Source of the DNA: Marthasterias glacialis
Taxonomy: Eukaryota > Echinodermata > Asteroidea > Forcipulatida > Asteriidae
Length of the DNA stretch: 64,000 bases
NCBI GenBank assembly: GCA_911728455.2
Contig: OU452231.1
Coordinates: 749,001 to 813,000 of the forward strand
Reading direction: 5' to 3'
Notes under the pieces: generated by a model
What the model was told of the DNA's origin: nothing
The model's input: the letters and a program-made list of their open reading frames with translations, nothing else
Databases searched by the model: none
Program-made: the position numbers and the translations under genes
In this document: positions 43,872-55,899 of the stretch, piece by piece
Position numbering within the stretch: the stretch's first letter is position 1
How the letters are laid out: each line of letters opens with the position of its first letter

Positions 43872-44029
43872 TAGACCGTTCCGGCTTTGGCAACAAGCCC
43901 CGCCCACACACCTTAGTTTGTGTACGTTTACGCTGCACATGTGACCGAGTTTGACCGAGGTCACATGACCAAAAGGCATGATCCAATTGGTCAATGCGTA
44001 CAGTTTGATTGACAGGCCGGAACGGTCTA
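43872..44029. mobile_element. 158 bp MITE starting TAGACCGTTCCGGC
   Basis: Perfect 14 bp inverted ends TAGACCGTTCCGGC/GCCGGAACGGTCTA with AT on both sides. Inside, CACATGTGACC and GGTCACATGACC are also opposed. Confidence 0.75.
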
Positions 44030-44084
44030 TTGCGCTTCTACAGTCGCTCTTCAGAAGATAAAAAATCATCTTTGTAGGCCAAAT

Positions 44085-44232
44085 TTCATAGAGCTGCTTA
44101 GAAGAAATATCTGCTCAGCACAAGGTTACCGGGATGAAAGCTCAGAGAACATTACATGGTGTTTTTGGCTGGTAACCGTTTTGTAACCCTTAGCAAATAT
44201 CAGTGAAAGCATCTCTATGAAATTTGGACCCC
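44085..44232. mobile_element. Palindromic MITE of the GCTGCTTAAGCA family
   Basis: CAAATTTCATAGAGCTGCTT at the left and AGCATCTCTATGAAATTTGG at the right; TTTTGGCTGGTAACCG inside. Confidence 0.65.
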
Positions 44233-44750
44233 ATTAAAAGCAAAAGGAATGACATCAAAGATGTTGGTTTCTTTGAATGCTCTTCACATGTCAACTTTTG
44301 CCAGTTAGTTGCAGCCAATGTGTAATGACAAATTTCAGTTCCCACTCTTGAAAAATAAGAATCCACTTCAAAACATCCCTTCCCTTTCAAGAAAAACCAT
44401 TTCGATTTATAATACAATTTCTTTTTTACATAATTGTTAATAAATTTAAGCATATATATTGCATCGCTATTTAATTAAACAGGTGGTATAATAGACTGGT
44501 CTTTTCTAGATAAAACATCAGAAAACATACACACGACAGGCAGTACTGAAACGGAGGGCATTGGTATACAGTAACATTATTATAAGTTGGCTCAGTGCTG
44601 GCTCATTCAAGTCTTTTTGTTTCAATCTCTGAAACTTGTTCTTGTTGACTACGTGGTGGCAGACAGTAATTTGAGCATATAGAGCTAAGTGAGAAGGATG
44701 AGCAGTCATGGGTCTAACGAGAGTTAGAAGGCAGTGTCTTACGAATATGA

Positions 44751-44871
44751 TCAAGGGTTTGGTTTCTGAAGCCGGTTTATGGAATTGCTTCTAACAATGT
44801 TGTCTGGCAGACTGTTCCAATCTCTAAATGTCAAAGGAAGACATGAATACTTGTATGCGTCTGTTCCACAA
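44751..44871 (-). pseudogene. Non-LTR retrotransposon remnant, C-terminal end
   Basis: Read on the - strand, a short frame gives TDAYKYSCLPLTFRDWNSLP followed by DNIVRSNSI and a stop. The string (R/L)xWNSLPxxIV is a hallmark of the C-terminus of non-LTR reverse-transcriptase ORFs. No catalytic domain remains. Confidence 0.55.
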
Positions 44872-45189
44872 TATATCTGGGTTTAGGGCTTGGTTGTTGC
44901 TGATGAAGAGATGCTAACTAACAATGGAGAGTTTGATTGGGAAGTTCGTCCATGCAAAAGAGTCTCTGGAGGATAAATGACATGTATGTTACGTCGTCTT
45001 TGTATAGTAAATTACTTTGTCTGCTTCTTGTACTTATTTCTAGCTTATTTTCTTCTCTGAACTGCAGTGTATCTGTTGATTGGCCTATCAGATGACTTCA
45101 TTGGTCAACTGCTGATTAGCTGTTGTACACAGTTGCTTTTTTGTAAATAAAAAACAAACAAAAACAAAACAAACAAAAAACTGAGTTGT

Positions 45190-45300
45190 TCAAGACAGGA
45201 CTGCTCAGTGCCTCCATTGCTCTGGTTTTGGCCTTGGTGCCCATTCAAAACCGTCACATACACACGTCTTTTTAAAAGTGCCCTTTTACCTTTTACCCTG
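45190..45300. repeat. Dispersed repeat of the GGTGCCC type
   Basis: CAGTGCCTCCATTGCTCTGG, GGCCTTGGTGCCC, GTGCCCTTTTACC; related to 37262. Confidence 0.35.
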
Positions 45301-45774
45301 GGAAGTAATCTTGCCCCAACAAGAAGGACACTCTATGCATTCATCATCAATGTGTCTTACAAAGTTAATTTCACATCAAAACGTGAGAAATAAATTCTTG
45401 TTCAGTACGCTGTGCCCATTAACCTTTACTTTGGGGAATCTGTCAACAACTACATACATAGATTTATCAGCTTGTAGTTTCTTCAAGGTAAGTAATTTTA
45501 ACATGAAAGTTTTACTTAATTACAACATATTTTAAACATTTAACACTTATTATATGATACATGGAAGAGCTTAAAAGTTACTTGCACATAATTGTATTTC
45601 ATTGGAGGAAACAAGTTTATCAAGGGTAGTTTGCAGAGACTTTTCTCATAACCAATGGATTAAAATTCTTTCAACAACGTTTAGAAACATATACAACAGG
45701 GAAAGACACAGTTTTGTGTTATAGGGGACACATGCAAAGACTGATTGAACTTTGGTTTTTACATGCGTACAACG

Positions 45775-45972
45775 ACAGGGGTCAATTTAAAAGAACTGCT
45801 AACCACAGTAAACAATTTTGCTTATCAGGGTTACCAGGCAAATTGTATGAGGGCTACCAGGTACAAAAGTGATGTATACCACCCGCACCTGGTTCCCTAA
45901 TAATTATTGCTTAGCTGAGAAATTTGCCAAGAATTTTCTTCTGGTTAAGCAGCTTTATGAAATGGGGGTGTC
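45775..45972. mobile_element. Palindromic MITE of the GCTGCTTAAGCA family
   Basis: GTCAATTTAAAAGAACTGCT at the left; GGTTAAGCAGCTTTATGAAA at the right. Confidence 0.55.
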
Positions 45973-46548
45973 CATAAGATGGATTTTAAGAAACTGTGCC
46001 CTGGTATTGTTCACACAAAGCTCTTATTAATGCAAACAGATTTCAAACAATTTCAATAAATTTAATTGTTATAGGAATTAAAAATAGTTTTATACTAAAA
46101 CGACATTATTTTGGTAGCTTTTTGGAATAGATGATAATTTTACCTTAAAGGTTATATTGTACATGGGCAGCACCAAATAGCATTCAACTTACATGTATAC
46201 ATTCAGTACAGCACTGATAAAAGCCATTTTATTTATTTATCTCCAATGAAAGCTGCAAGCAAAACGTCTGACTCATTTCCAGACTAATATGGTGAAAATG
46301 GCAACTCAAGTTGATGAGATGAACTTTGGTTCAATTATTTTGAGACATGGGATTTGACTGGATTGATTTGCGACTTGACCTAAAACCTCCCCATAGAAGC
46401 TTTGAACTTGACCTGAAAGACTTGAGCCTTGACCTAAGACCCGATTCTGCCTGAGACTTGGCTCCGTAGACTTCAATATGGAAATACAGCAAAGATGGAC
46501 CCAGCATAATTAATGTGTGTACTTTACGGCTGATTGCAGCATCCATTA

Positions 46549-49500
46549 CTAGTCCTTCTCCTTTTCTGGATCGATCGTCTGATATAGTTTGTTCTGACCG
46601 ATATAGGTAATAACAGGATCTGGAACAATGTATCTGATACTTTCTGTGCGTCCCACAGCACGTCTGGAAATAAACACAAAGTTAATCAAGAATTAATATA
46701 CTGTAGCCAATTAGACAGAGTTCAGGTGAAGAAAATACTACAACAACAAAAAAGAAAAAAAGAAAAAAAAAGAATTGCCGATAAAGTCATTATGGATTGT
46801 GCACTAATTAGGGATCAAGTTTCATTGTAGTTAAAATGGCAGATGGAAGGCATACATCTCTTGCTGGTTCTGTATTCTGGTTGGCTGAAACACGGTCACG
46901 TTGGGTTGACTAATATAGGCTAGTGCATGCCATCCGTGAACTAGACATGTGTCAAGACATCGCGTGTGCGTAATTTGCGGGAACTAGTTCCTGGACCGGG
47001 CACAATACTAAAAAATGGTGACCGGTTACAGCGCCCTCTCATGGTCTGAACAGTGAACAGCAACTTAAATTTTTTTAAAAAGCATTCCTTCATTTGTTGA
47101 ATTGTTCATGGTTGAATTGCTGATGAGTTAATCTTTGAATTAAAACAGATCAGCTAAAAACAAAAATGTTTTTTTAAAAAACATTTTTTAAATATTTGTT
47201 TCTTCTTCATAATTATTGTTGACTGAGGTGTGTTACAAAACACATATGGACTGGCACAATTCAGTCACAAGTGCACATCTATGCACCCCTCGGGCCTGTG
47301 AGTGACCAGAAGTGGGTCCTATTTCCCTTGGCCTTATAAGAGGGTCCTATTACCCAAAGACCCTCTTTTGGTCACTCACACTCCCTCGGGATGCATAGAC
47401 AAGCACTAGTAGTCCTGGACTAGTATAAAAACTAACTAGAGTTTGCTTTCCAATATGAGTTTGCTGCCCTCTGTTGTCAAAATGAAGTCAGTCCAGCAAA
47501 TTGTATAGAAATCCCTCAAGTCAGTGTTTCACATTATTCAGATTGATTATTATTGCACAATCAAGTGACATACCTGATTTTTGTTGAGCTGATGTCGTTG
47601 AAAATCCATTCAGTAACAATGTGAATGTTATTCTGTAAAAAAGCAAATAGAGACAAGAAATATTTGGTGTCTGCTGACAGTGACAGTAATATTCAGATGG
47701 TTTCATTTCTTTCCGTTCATAGAGGCTGTCATGCAGAAAATATGTCACTCAAAACTTTATATCCCCGGCAAAAAATTAGCAGGGTACCAGTCATAACAAT
47801 GTGAGATACGTATACAACTTTGGCTGGTTGGCTAATTGCCGATTGCTGCTTGGCAGTGCAGTGCATACAGAGCTTTACCCATTGTATACTGGTCCAAGGG
47901 CCAGTTATTTTCTAGTTTCAAAAGCCAGTCTGTATCACATGTTAATACACCCCCATGTTTGATGTGACAGGGCTTTAATCAGTCAGAATATAATGGTGTG
48001 TCATGGCCGAACAGTCAAGCGCACAGGACTCGAGTTCTGATGTTCTGATCAGCAGAGAGTGGGTTCGAGTCCCTGTCTTGACCCTTGTGTGCAAAGATTA
48101 TAGAGCGCCGTAGGCGCAAGATGGGGAACTGGGCCTTTATCTACTGTTGAAAAGTGAAATACACATGGGCGCCATTTCGGCAAGTGAATGCCTGCGTTTC
48201 CCTTTGATAGCAATTATCATTGTCTACACTGGTCTGCACGTATCAGTGTTGTATCAATAGAGTCACTTGCCGAAATGGCGTCTAGTGAGATTTCACATTT
48301 CAGCCAGAGTTCCCCATCTTGCGCCTACGGCGCTCTATAATCTTTGCTTGTGTGTCCTTAAGCAAGACACTTAATCACTGTTGACTCATCCTTCGGTCGA
48401 GTCTGTTGGTCGTGTGTTTTGTGTAATGCATGTTAAAAGACCCAATGCATTTATTGTGAAGAGAAGGGGTTTGCCCCGGTATTCCTAATGTGGTTGGCTG
48501 AAGATTGCATCACAGCACCTTATAAACCCTCACAAGCTACTCCAAATAATAATAATATTAAGATATTTAAATCCCAAGTATCTAGAAAACTATTCACTGC
48601 ACTCAAAAGGGTCTCATAATTCAAACATAGCACACATGTACCTGTCATAGCAATAGACCTTTATCATGCTGCCACCATCTTGGTCATGTTCTCTGTATCC
48701 AATAACAGTAATATATGCTCATATTCATTGTACAAAAAGGAACCAGACTATTTGCCCTTCCAGCCTCAGTTTAGTTACACTGGTTTTAATGGGAGAAAAT
48801 CAAAATGGCCGCACCATGATAAAGGTCTATAGAGCTTCGAGATACCCACGATAATCTCCTGTTATTACTATTATTTTCTGTGACATATTTATTTAATTTA
48901 TGTGAATTTTTGTGCACACTGGCATGGTAAAATTTAGCCAAGGTTCGGAACAGTGCTTCAGAGTGTGTAATGGAATGTGAAGGCAGCCAATTACATACTT
49001 CACTCATGGACATTTTATTTCATGGCCAGGTCAAACACAACACCAAGGCCAGCTTCAAGCCAATTTGACATCGTAAATTTAAAACGAAGAACTCTATCCA
49101 ATTTGAACTGTGTTTCAATACTGGGATTGTTTTGCTTCTTAGACTTGTCCTTGAAGTATGAAGCAGATTTAAGTGAGTGTCATGTTCAGATGTCAGGAGG
49201 GCTGCTTGTAGCTGGGCCCAATTTCATAGAGCTGCTTAAGCAGACAATATTGCTTGACAAATATCTGCTAAGCAACAATAAGCATGATACCAGTCACAGA
49301 TGGTACACATGATATGATGTTTTGGCTGGTAACCTATGCCTAAGTCTGTTACTTTGTTTTTGTAAGGGAGAGGCAGTTTTCCTTCAGTTAAGGCAACCTC
49401 TAGGAAGGAAATAAACATTTGTACTGGAGCATTTCCAAGGGCACCAAGGCAACAGACTGTCCAAGTCTCGTGTATGTTTGAACTTCCGGGACCAAGTTGG

Positions 49501-52500
49501 TCCCAACCATATCGAGCTTTACGCATGTGAGATTCTGTTTCTTCAAATACCTTAGTTTAACATAGTTTATGGTTATATAAAGTATATTATATTGTTGGGG
49601 AAGTAAAATTCAGTGATGAAATAATATGGAGGTAAAATAAATTTAACGAATCAATGAAGAAAACCTGAGAATAAGATTTGACCTCGGTTTCTTGTTTTCT
49701 TGTAAACAATAGAGAATTTTGCCCGACTGCCAATCACATTATCATAAAACCTGTGTAATGGTTGCATAAACTCATGTGTGAATCATAAATCATACTGCAT
49801 GTAGTCTAGAATCATTGAGGTCAATTAAGCAGCCTTGTCCCAAGTTTTTAATTTTGATTCAATGTTTATTTTAAAAAAATATTTGAATTATATAAAAATT
49901 GAAACATTCCTTTTTTTTTTATTGATATGAGTATTTTTATTTTCAAGAATTTTGTAAAAACAAAATTTAAAAAGAAGATATGATTTCATAAAAAAGTCTT
50001 CTTTCAAGTTGTTTCCTCATTTTTGATACAATAGCACTTAAATTAACTTTGCACAAAAAGGTTTTCTAAATGGCATTATCAGGTTACCTGCCAAAATGCT
50101 GCAAACTGTGTTGAGAGGAAACTTAAACCACTTCTCACAGCAATCACATTGATCCAACTGCTTAACATTGACAAAGGTTTTGATCAGCAGATACACATTA
50201 CCAGCCAATGAGTTATATATTGGTCCTGACTGGTTACGTGTGTACCAGTTGTTGCCCTTGTTTTTTCATGGTAGAGGAATTGTTTAAGAAATGTTTTCTG
50301 CTAAACAGCAGATCAACAAGTGGTCAAGGTAGTGTAGGGAGGTGCATCTTTCCCTCAGCAACCACCCCAAATGCAAAAGTGACATTTATACTCAACGCGT
50401 TCTATATAATTCTGAGTGGTATAAATAAATTTCGTCTTGTAAGGCTTAACACCAGCGCTGGACTAAATACAGACAAAGAGAAAGAGAAAAAAAAAAACAC
50501 ACACAAAAAGGTGAGAAAATCCGTGACACAAACAAATCGTCTGAGCTACTGCTTAGGGGCAACTGTTTTCACAAGAGTTTCAAATCTGAGATTCTCAGCT
50601 TTGAGCATGACCCGATGATAAATACAACGGTCTTTTATAGTCCGAACCAACCACCTACCCACGGGGATGGCGTAAACACTTGAGCTTGGTAACTTGAATG
50701 ACGTGCTTGGCTATTTACCAAAGAGATTATCCGATGCCTGAATAGGTCTACTTACAGGAAAAAAGGTATTTCTTAAATATCAAAGTACTTTTCTAGACAG
50801 ATTTGTGACGCACTTATCCAGTGCAGGTTATACCATGGAGGAATAAAATTCTGCCACGGTTGTTTGATACAACACTAACATTAGTGTTTTGTTAAAAATA
50901 CAAATGTTTTGTTGTTTCTTCTTAAACTGTCCAAGAGGTTTTTTTTAAAAGAAATCCTATCGGATTGTGTGCTCTAGTTATGTGGGACTCTTTAACACTG
51001 AATGGAAATATATTTATAAACCCTTCCATTGCAGCCATGGGGAGACAAGTTGCAGTGCTCGCAGGGACGAATGCACTCTTCACAATATGCATTCTTATTT
51101 CTTTCTGTTTGCATTCTTTGAGTGTTTCTTTTTATGTTCATTTGATTGCATTAGAGCGTGTCACTCTTGTACGACACTTGAGCAAGCAAGAATATACCCC
51201 AACTCAGATCAGATCCAACAGGTACAAGTACATGTACTGTATACTCCTGCATGAGAAGGGCACAAATGGCAGTATTTTTGGCCCCATGAGGGCGTGTGTG
51301 AACCAAATTTACGTAATGCAAAACAATTTTCCATTGTTATTATTATTATTACATATTTGGCCATTGATACAAGAAAACAACATACAGACAGTCAAAATAA
51401 GATAAACTGTGATTGTGGTGCAAGAAAATAAGCTGTTGAAAGTGCCCTCATGCGGTAACAAATATGGTCAATTGCGGGATCTGCTCAACTGTGTTTCTCT
51501 TGCTACTCCCAGGGGAATGCGTTTGTTCAGCACACCCAAGTTAACCCTTCAGGATCTACTTTTGTGTTTCTTTCAAAAGGGAGCAGTGAAATGGCTACAG
51601 GGTAACCCCAGAAAGGCAACAGCAAGTGCGATCAAGGATCAATGGTTAACCAGTGGTTGGTTAGTGACGTACGTAGTGCATGCGCACTGAAGTTGAAGTT
51701 GGACCGACTCTAGTCATGTCACGTCAACGCGACCAGGAGAAAACGGCAAAATCAACAGTATCATTTTTCTCATAACTGGTCCCCTCTGCACTGTGCTTAT
51801 GGAATGGCTATTGGTAACCAGCGATGCGACCAACCTCAATAGGCTGGTTGCGAATAGTCACCTAGACTAGTCAAACCATTGTTGACTAGCGTGAGTTCGA
51901 TCAGAGTTAGTCGAACTATGGTTAACTATGGTCCTTGATCGAACTAGCTCTTTGCTGATCCTACATGTATAACCAGTCAGGAAGAAAGCAGTCTGAGGAC
52001 ATGACGTGTACACTACTGAACCCTTGTCAAAGTGAATGACTGAGCAACAGTTTACCTGGTATCTGTAGAGAAGATCAGACTCGTAGATAAACTTTTGTGG
52101 ATTGGAATCAGACCTAGTGATTACAACTAGACCGTATTTCTTGACGATTTCAAGCATCTGGGTATAAAAGAAAAGATTTCAAGAAAAGTTGAGTAGAATT
52201 TTATGGCAATCATTACATGTGTCATGATCTTGTTTTGTTTATAGTACATGAGAGAATAGAATTAGCTTAGTCTTGCAAACTGCATATAAAACAAAATGAC
52301 CTGTTTATGAGAGCAATAACAAAATTGATGGCCTCTTGTTCCGACCCTAGCAGAGTCTTTCTCAAAGCTAGGGTTTAAATGAGAGGCCATTAACCGTTCA
52401 TAATACATAACGGTGACTGATAATTGCTAGGTCATCTTCGGGCTTCAGTCTTTTAAATTAATATGTCCGAACTCATTAGAGATAATTACATGGTGTCACC

Positions 52501-52910
52501 ACAAAACTTACTAGATTGTATTCCCACAATGCAAAGTTTCAAATCTTACTAATATGTCTTTGCTCGTGAAATTGAAAATTTGTTTGGGGAGTTTTGTTGG
52601 ATTTTTCATGTGGTTACAACTATCTCCTCGTCTGCTTTTGTTTTGTTGGTTGGGTGGAGGTTGTAATTACCACGTTATGTGCATTGATAGCTTTGTTTGA
52701 ATAAATTTCATTTAGAAAGATTTAGGTTGTCATTCAGAGACAATACAATTAGCATAATATGACACCATCTTACATCTTCGTCTTTCCACAGTCCAGGTGT
52801 AGCAAATGACTCCAGTAGATCAGCACCACATAGCAGCTTGACTTGGACAGGCTGTAGGTTCATGTTATTTGTACATGTTGTGTAATGCATCTCCTCGTAG
52901 TGATCGTTAT
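46549..52910 (-). CDS. NMNAT1: NMN/NaMN adenylyltransferase (NMNAT), C-terminal half
   Basis: Four coding exons on the - strand: 52774-52910, 52056-52157, 47574-47632 and 46549-46663 with TAG, joined by GT-AG introns (phases 0, 0, 2). They encode 136 residues. The enzyme joins NMN or NaMN with ATP to make NAD or deamido-NAD. Diagnostic strings are [41 protein letters not shown] and [15 protein letters not shown]. The second contacts substrate and the third carries the conserved S(S/T)xxxR signature that binds ATP phosphates. It ends soon after NKLYQTI, without the longer tail of human NMNAT1. The N-terminal GSFNP and HLR/HIGH-like part was searched for up to 64000 and not found, so the gene continues outside the window. 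NMNAT1 and NMNAT3 cannot be separated on this half. Confidence 0.93.
47276..47398. mobile_element. Palindromic MITE in 3' intron of NMNAT
   Basis: TGCACCCCTCGGGCCTGTGA and its diverged complement TCACACTCCCTCGGGATGCA; AGAGGGTCCTATTACCC/GGGTCCTATTTCCC inside. Confidence 0.55.
48000..48560 (+). repeat. SINE split by a MITE
   Basis: Head with GTGGGTTCGAGTCCCTGTC up to 48091, then an insertion, then TGTCCTTAAGCAAGACACTT, GAAGGGGTTTGCCCCGGT and an AAT-rich end. Same family as 34967. It lies in the 4.4 kb NMNAT intron. Confidence 0.8.
48092..48346. mobile_element. 255 bp palindromic hAT-like MITE nested in SINE
   Basis: Inverted ends start CAAAGATTATAGAGCGCCGT and run for about 37 bp, then continue imperfectly (GCCATTTCGGCAAGTGA and complement). 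CTTGTGTG is duplicated at 48084-48091 and 48347-48354, an 8 bp duplication as made by hAT transposases. Confidence 0.85.
48654..48829. mobile_element. 176 bp MITE starting TAGACCTTTATCATG
   Basis: Inverted ends TAGACCTTTATCATG and CATGATAAAGGTCTA. Contains GCCACCATCTTGG and AAATGGCCGCACC. Confidence 0.75.
49215..49345. mobile_element. Palindromic MITE of the GCTGCTTAAGCA family
   Basis: GGGCCCAATTTCATAGAGCT, GCTTAAGCAGACAATATTGC, TTTTGGCTGGTAACC; right end missing. Confidence 0.6.
49350..51600. other. Part of the 4.4 kb NMNAT intron, no exon seen
   Basis: A diverged repeat of the GCTGCTTAAGCA family lies at about 50095-50310. Open frames of 90-146 codons (for example 50965-51405) have no recognisable domain and no matching splice sites. 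Confidence 0.4.
51626..51945. mobile_element. Inverted-repeat MITE ending GATCAAGG, copy 2
   Basis: GCGATCAAGGATCAATGGTT and GGTCCTTGATCGAAC ends. Lies 110 bp from the NMNAT exon at 52056. Copy 1 is at 27004. Confidence 0.75.
52325..52400 (-). repeat. Retroelement tail motif copy
   Basis: GGCCTCTTGTTCCGACCCTA, GCAGAGTCTTTCTC, then the inverted TGAGAGGCCATTAACC. Confidence 0.5.
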
Positions 52911-53362
52911 CTAGCAAAAATGTAACGACATAAAAGACAACTCTGAAGATACAGTGCAGTTTTAGGCTTCAAGATATAAATACACACAAATTTCCATATT
53001 AAACTTGTCCATGATATCGACTTTCAATCTATCTTAGAAAAATAAACTTTTAAAAGAAATGTTCTGGTTTTCAAGGTAGCTGTTTCTAAATGCTTCAATA
53101 AATTGAATCTTTGCATTGTGGGAAGGCAGTCAAAGTTATCACTAGTCTTGTAGGATAGAGTTGTAGTTTGTCAGCTTTCATCATGTCAGTAGCCCTACAT
53201 TATACAACTAAACACTGTGTTCTTCTGGCTTTTGATTTCTTTTGAGGACTTTAACACTAAGGGTGTTGGTGTTTTGACAGATCGAGGACATCATCACTTC
53301 ACTTTTGTGTACAAAACCAATGAAGACTTCGTAAAAAAAAAAAAAAAATAGCTAAGTCCACA

Positions 53363-53519
53363 CAATGGGAGAATGAAGATAAATCCTTGATTTACTGGGT
53401 CCACAAACATATGTTGGTTGGGAATGTGGTCCTTTTCCGTTGTTTTCATCGCTGAGAACAATGTATGGAAAAAGATCGGTCTGTGGGACGCCCGCTATCG
53501 TCTCAAAAGTCTCCCATTG
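53363..53519. mobile_element. MITE, CAATGGGAGA type, one degraded arm
   Basis: The right arm GATCGGTCTGTGGGACGCCC and TCGTCTCAAAAGTCTCCCAT is good; the left arm is altered. Full copy at 55295. Confidence 0.6.
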
Positions 53520-54104
53520 ATACCACAATAAACTGGAATAATAGAAAGTATTTGAGTGACACCCAAACACAATTATATCAGGAAGACTTTGACAAAACGG
53601 ATCAGGAATTTTTACAAATCAAGGACAGCCTTAATGAATTTTGTTTACAAAACCAATGATTTTAAGAAGTTCATGTTTGAACAAGGGAGAACAAAGAAAG
53701 ACAAGTCATCAGTTGACACAAACATATGTGTATAACCGTCAAAACTTATACAGGAAAAGATTTTAAATTAAAAGAAAAAAATGCTACGTTTTAATAACAA
53801 CTCAAGTATCTTCTAAAACACATCTTTGTATTCATATAAAAAAATAAAAACACCTGCAAAAACATACAACTTAAATAAAAATACACTGTTGCATAACAAA
53901 ACCACTACTAAAGATTAAACATAATAAAGAAACACATTCAAGAGCAAAATATTTCCCCAAATTGTTCACAATAAAACTAACGATAGAAGTTGTCCAAAGT
54001 TCCAAACACTTTCAAGACAGTACAGAAAGCACTAAAAAAACATTTGAGACCTCATTCCAACATCCTATAGCACATACATGCATCAATATTAATTTTTACC
54101 TTAT
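53520..54104. other. No gene; A-rich
   Basis: A-rich low-complexity sequence; no exon or repeat recognised. Confidence 0.4.
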
Positions 54105-54415
54105 CCCTGAGTTGTTTTAAATATTAATAATAGGAATTTTTTAGCACTTTTAAACATTGTATCAAAGCGCTTTACACTAGTATTACCCCTGTTCATTGGG
54201 CCTTAAGCATTCCTGAAATCATCTCAACTCCTTTGGAGTATGCAGCACCAGCAGCCACAAAGGTGCACAGCTTTCTAATCATTCACATCAACAATCTCTA
54301 CCCTTACAGGTACCCAGTTACTCCACGGCCGGGATTCGAACCCACACTCTGATGACTCAGTCATCAGAACTTGAGTTTGAAGCTCTGGACCACTAAGCCA
54401 TGAACTTGGCCATAA
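54105..54415 (-). repeat. SINE with tRNA-like head, second copy of 261-560 family
   Basis: On the - strand a head with A-box-like GGCTTAGTGGTCCAGAGC and B box GGGTTCGAATCCCGG. Then CAAAGCGCTTTACACTAG and an AATATT-rich end. Confidence 0.65.
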
Positions 54416-55294
54416 ACTTTTTTTTTTTTATTATCTGCAACCCTCTGAGTTGAAGTGCTCTCTGTACTACATGCATGGTTAAAATGCAGATAAATATGTA
54501 CAGACCCCAAAGAAAAAAGAAGGTTGTCACAAGAAACAAATCATTAAAGAAGGAAAAGTAATGTTAACAAGTCAACACATTCAAAGTACAATCTTAAAAA
54601 AAGGTTCACAATAATTCTGACGAACAAGGTCATTCCAGTCCATTGGTGTAATGATGTCTGAATATCATCTGAACAGACAGTGCTGCTTTCAAAAAACACC
54701 TGTCTTCAACTAAAGTTTTCAACATTTTTCAAGGCAGTGAAATACAGTCCTACTTTTCATGAAGTCCTCCCCTCGTATGATTAATATTATCAATATTAAT
54801 TTCCTGATTTGGTTCCAGCAATCTTTATTGCATGTTCAAAATCAATATTTTCCGAGACATACAAATCTCCCCAAATTCCAGTCGTACTGTGTGCTTGCAT
54901 GAAAATGTTGAAAACTAAAACTTATCTGTAGTGCCTTAATGCTACACAGGGTAACGATCAGCTACTGGTGATCAGCACCTGCAATGACCAAGTGTCCCAT
55001 GCCCATCCCACTTGCTGCTACACGACAATTTTCTCACAGGTGTTTTCATTTTAGGTTGCAACAGTTAAACACATGTTTAACTCATGTAACTGTCGTTGTT
55101 TGGGCACCAGTGAAGTTGTCGTGCCCAGAAAGCTGGGCCCTATTTCATGGCATTGCTTAACATGGAATTCTGTGCTAAGACCCCTATTGGTCAATAGGAT
55201 CATGCGGTTTACAGGATGCCAAAAGCGCAACATTCTGTGGTCAGCAGTGCCTGGCTTCATCTCTTGTACATGTTGTTATGTGGACTATTTACAA

Positions 55295-55425
55295 ACAATG
55301 GGAGACTTTTGAGACGATAGCGGGTGTCCCACAGACCGGTCCTTATCCATTGTTCTCAGCGATGAAAACAATGGAAAAGGACCGGTCTGTGGGACGCCCG
55401 CTTTCGTCTCAAAAGTTTCCCATTG
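55295..55425. mobile_element. 131 bp palindromic MITE
   Basis: CAATGGGAGACTTTTGAGAC and its complement at 55406-55425. Inner arms GACCGGTCCTTATCCATTGT and complement leave a tiny loop. Nearly perfect, so probably recent. Confidence 0.85.
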
Positions 55426-55684
55426 AACACAGTCAAATTTGCTCTTGTACTGGAATGGCCCTGTTTTTAACATCAACTACATGTATAATTATACACTGTA
55501 CAGCATGCTATCCGTACCAGAAGCACCCAGAGTCCCTCCGAAACAGGACAGAGACGATACTGTTCTTAGTGTCACCAGAAAGTCTTGTCAAAGGAAATTG
55601 AGAAGAATAGAAGAGGGAAAAAAAAATGATTCAAACCATGTTAGTTATTGTGACTTTATTCCTCAGTCAATCTTACTTTAGTTG

Positions 55685-55895
55685 CTGAAACTGGGCCCAA
55701 TGTCATAGAGCTGTTAAGCAGGAAATGTAACTCGACTTGCATGCTTGCTGAGAAGATATTAGAGGGGAATCAGTCACAAGCAACATACACCACCAAGTAG
55801 TTTTGGCTGGTTCCCTTTTTGCTTAGCAAATTTTCACTTCACAAAACTTTTCTGTGAAAAGCAAACTTTAATGCTTTACAGCACTACAAAACTGG
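55685..55895. mobile_element. Palindromic MITE of the GCTGCTTAAGCA family
   Basis: CTGGGCCCAATGTCATAGAG, TTTTGGCTGGTTCCC, ending AACTGGCCCC. A related half copy starts at about 55130. Confidence 0.6.
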
Positions 55896-55899
55896 CCCC

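Noticed and set aside
46331-46546. 71-codon minus-strand frame after the NMNAT stop
   Set aside because: Follows the NMNAT stop codon directly and reflects loosely repeated CTTGACCT phrases in the 3' UTR.
50965-51405. 146-codon open frame with hydrophobic stretches
   Set aside because: Overlaps another long frame, shows no domain, lies in an NMNAT intron and has no splice signals at useful positions.
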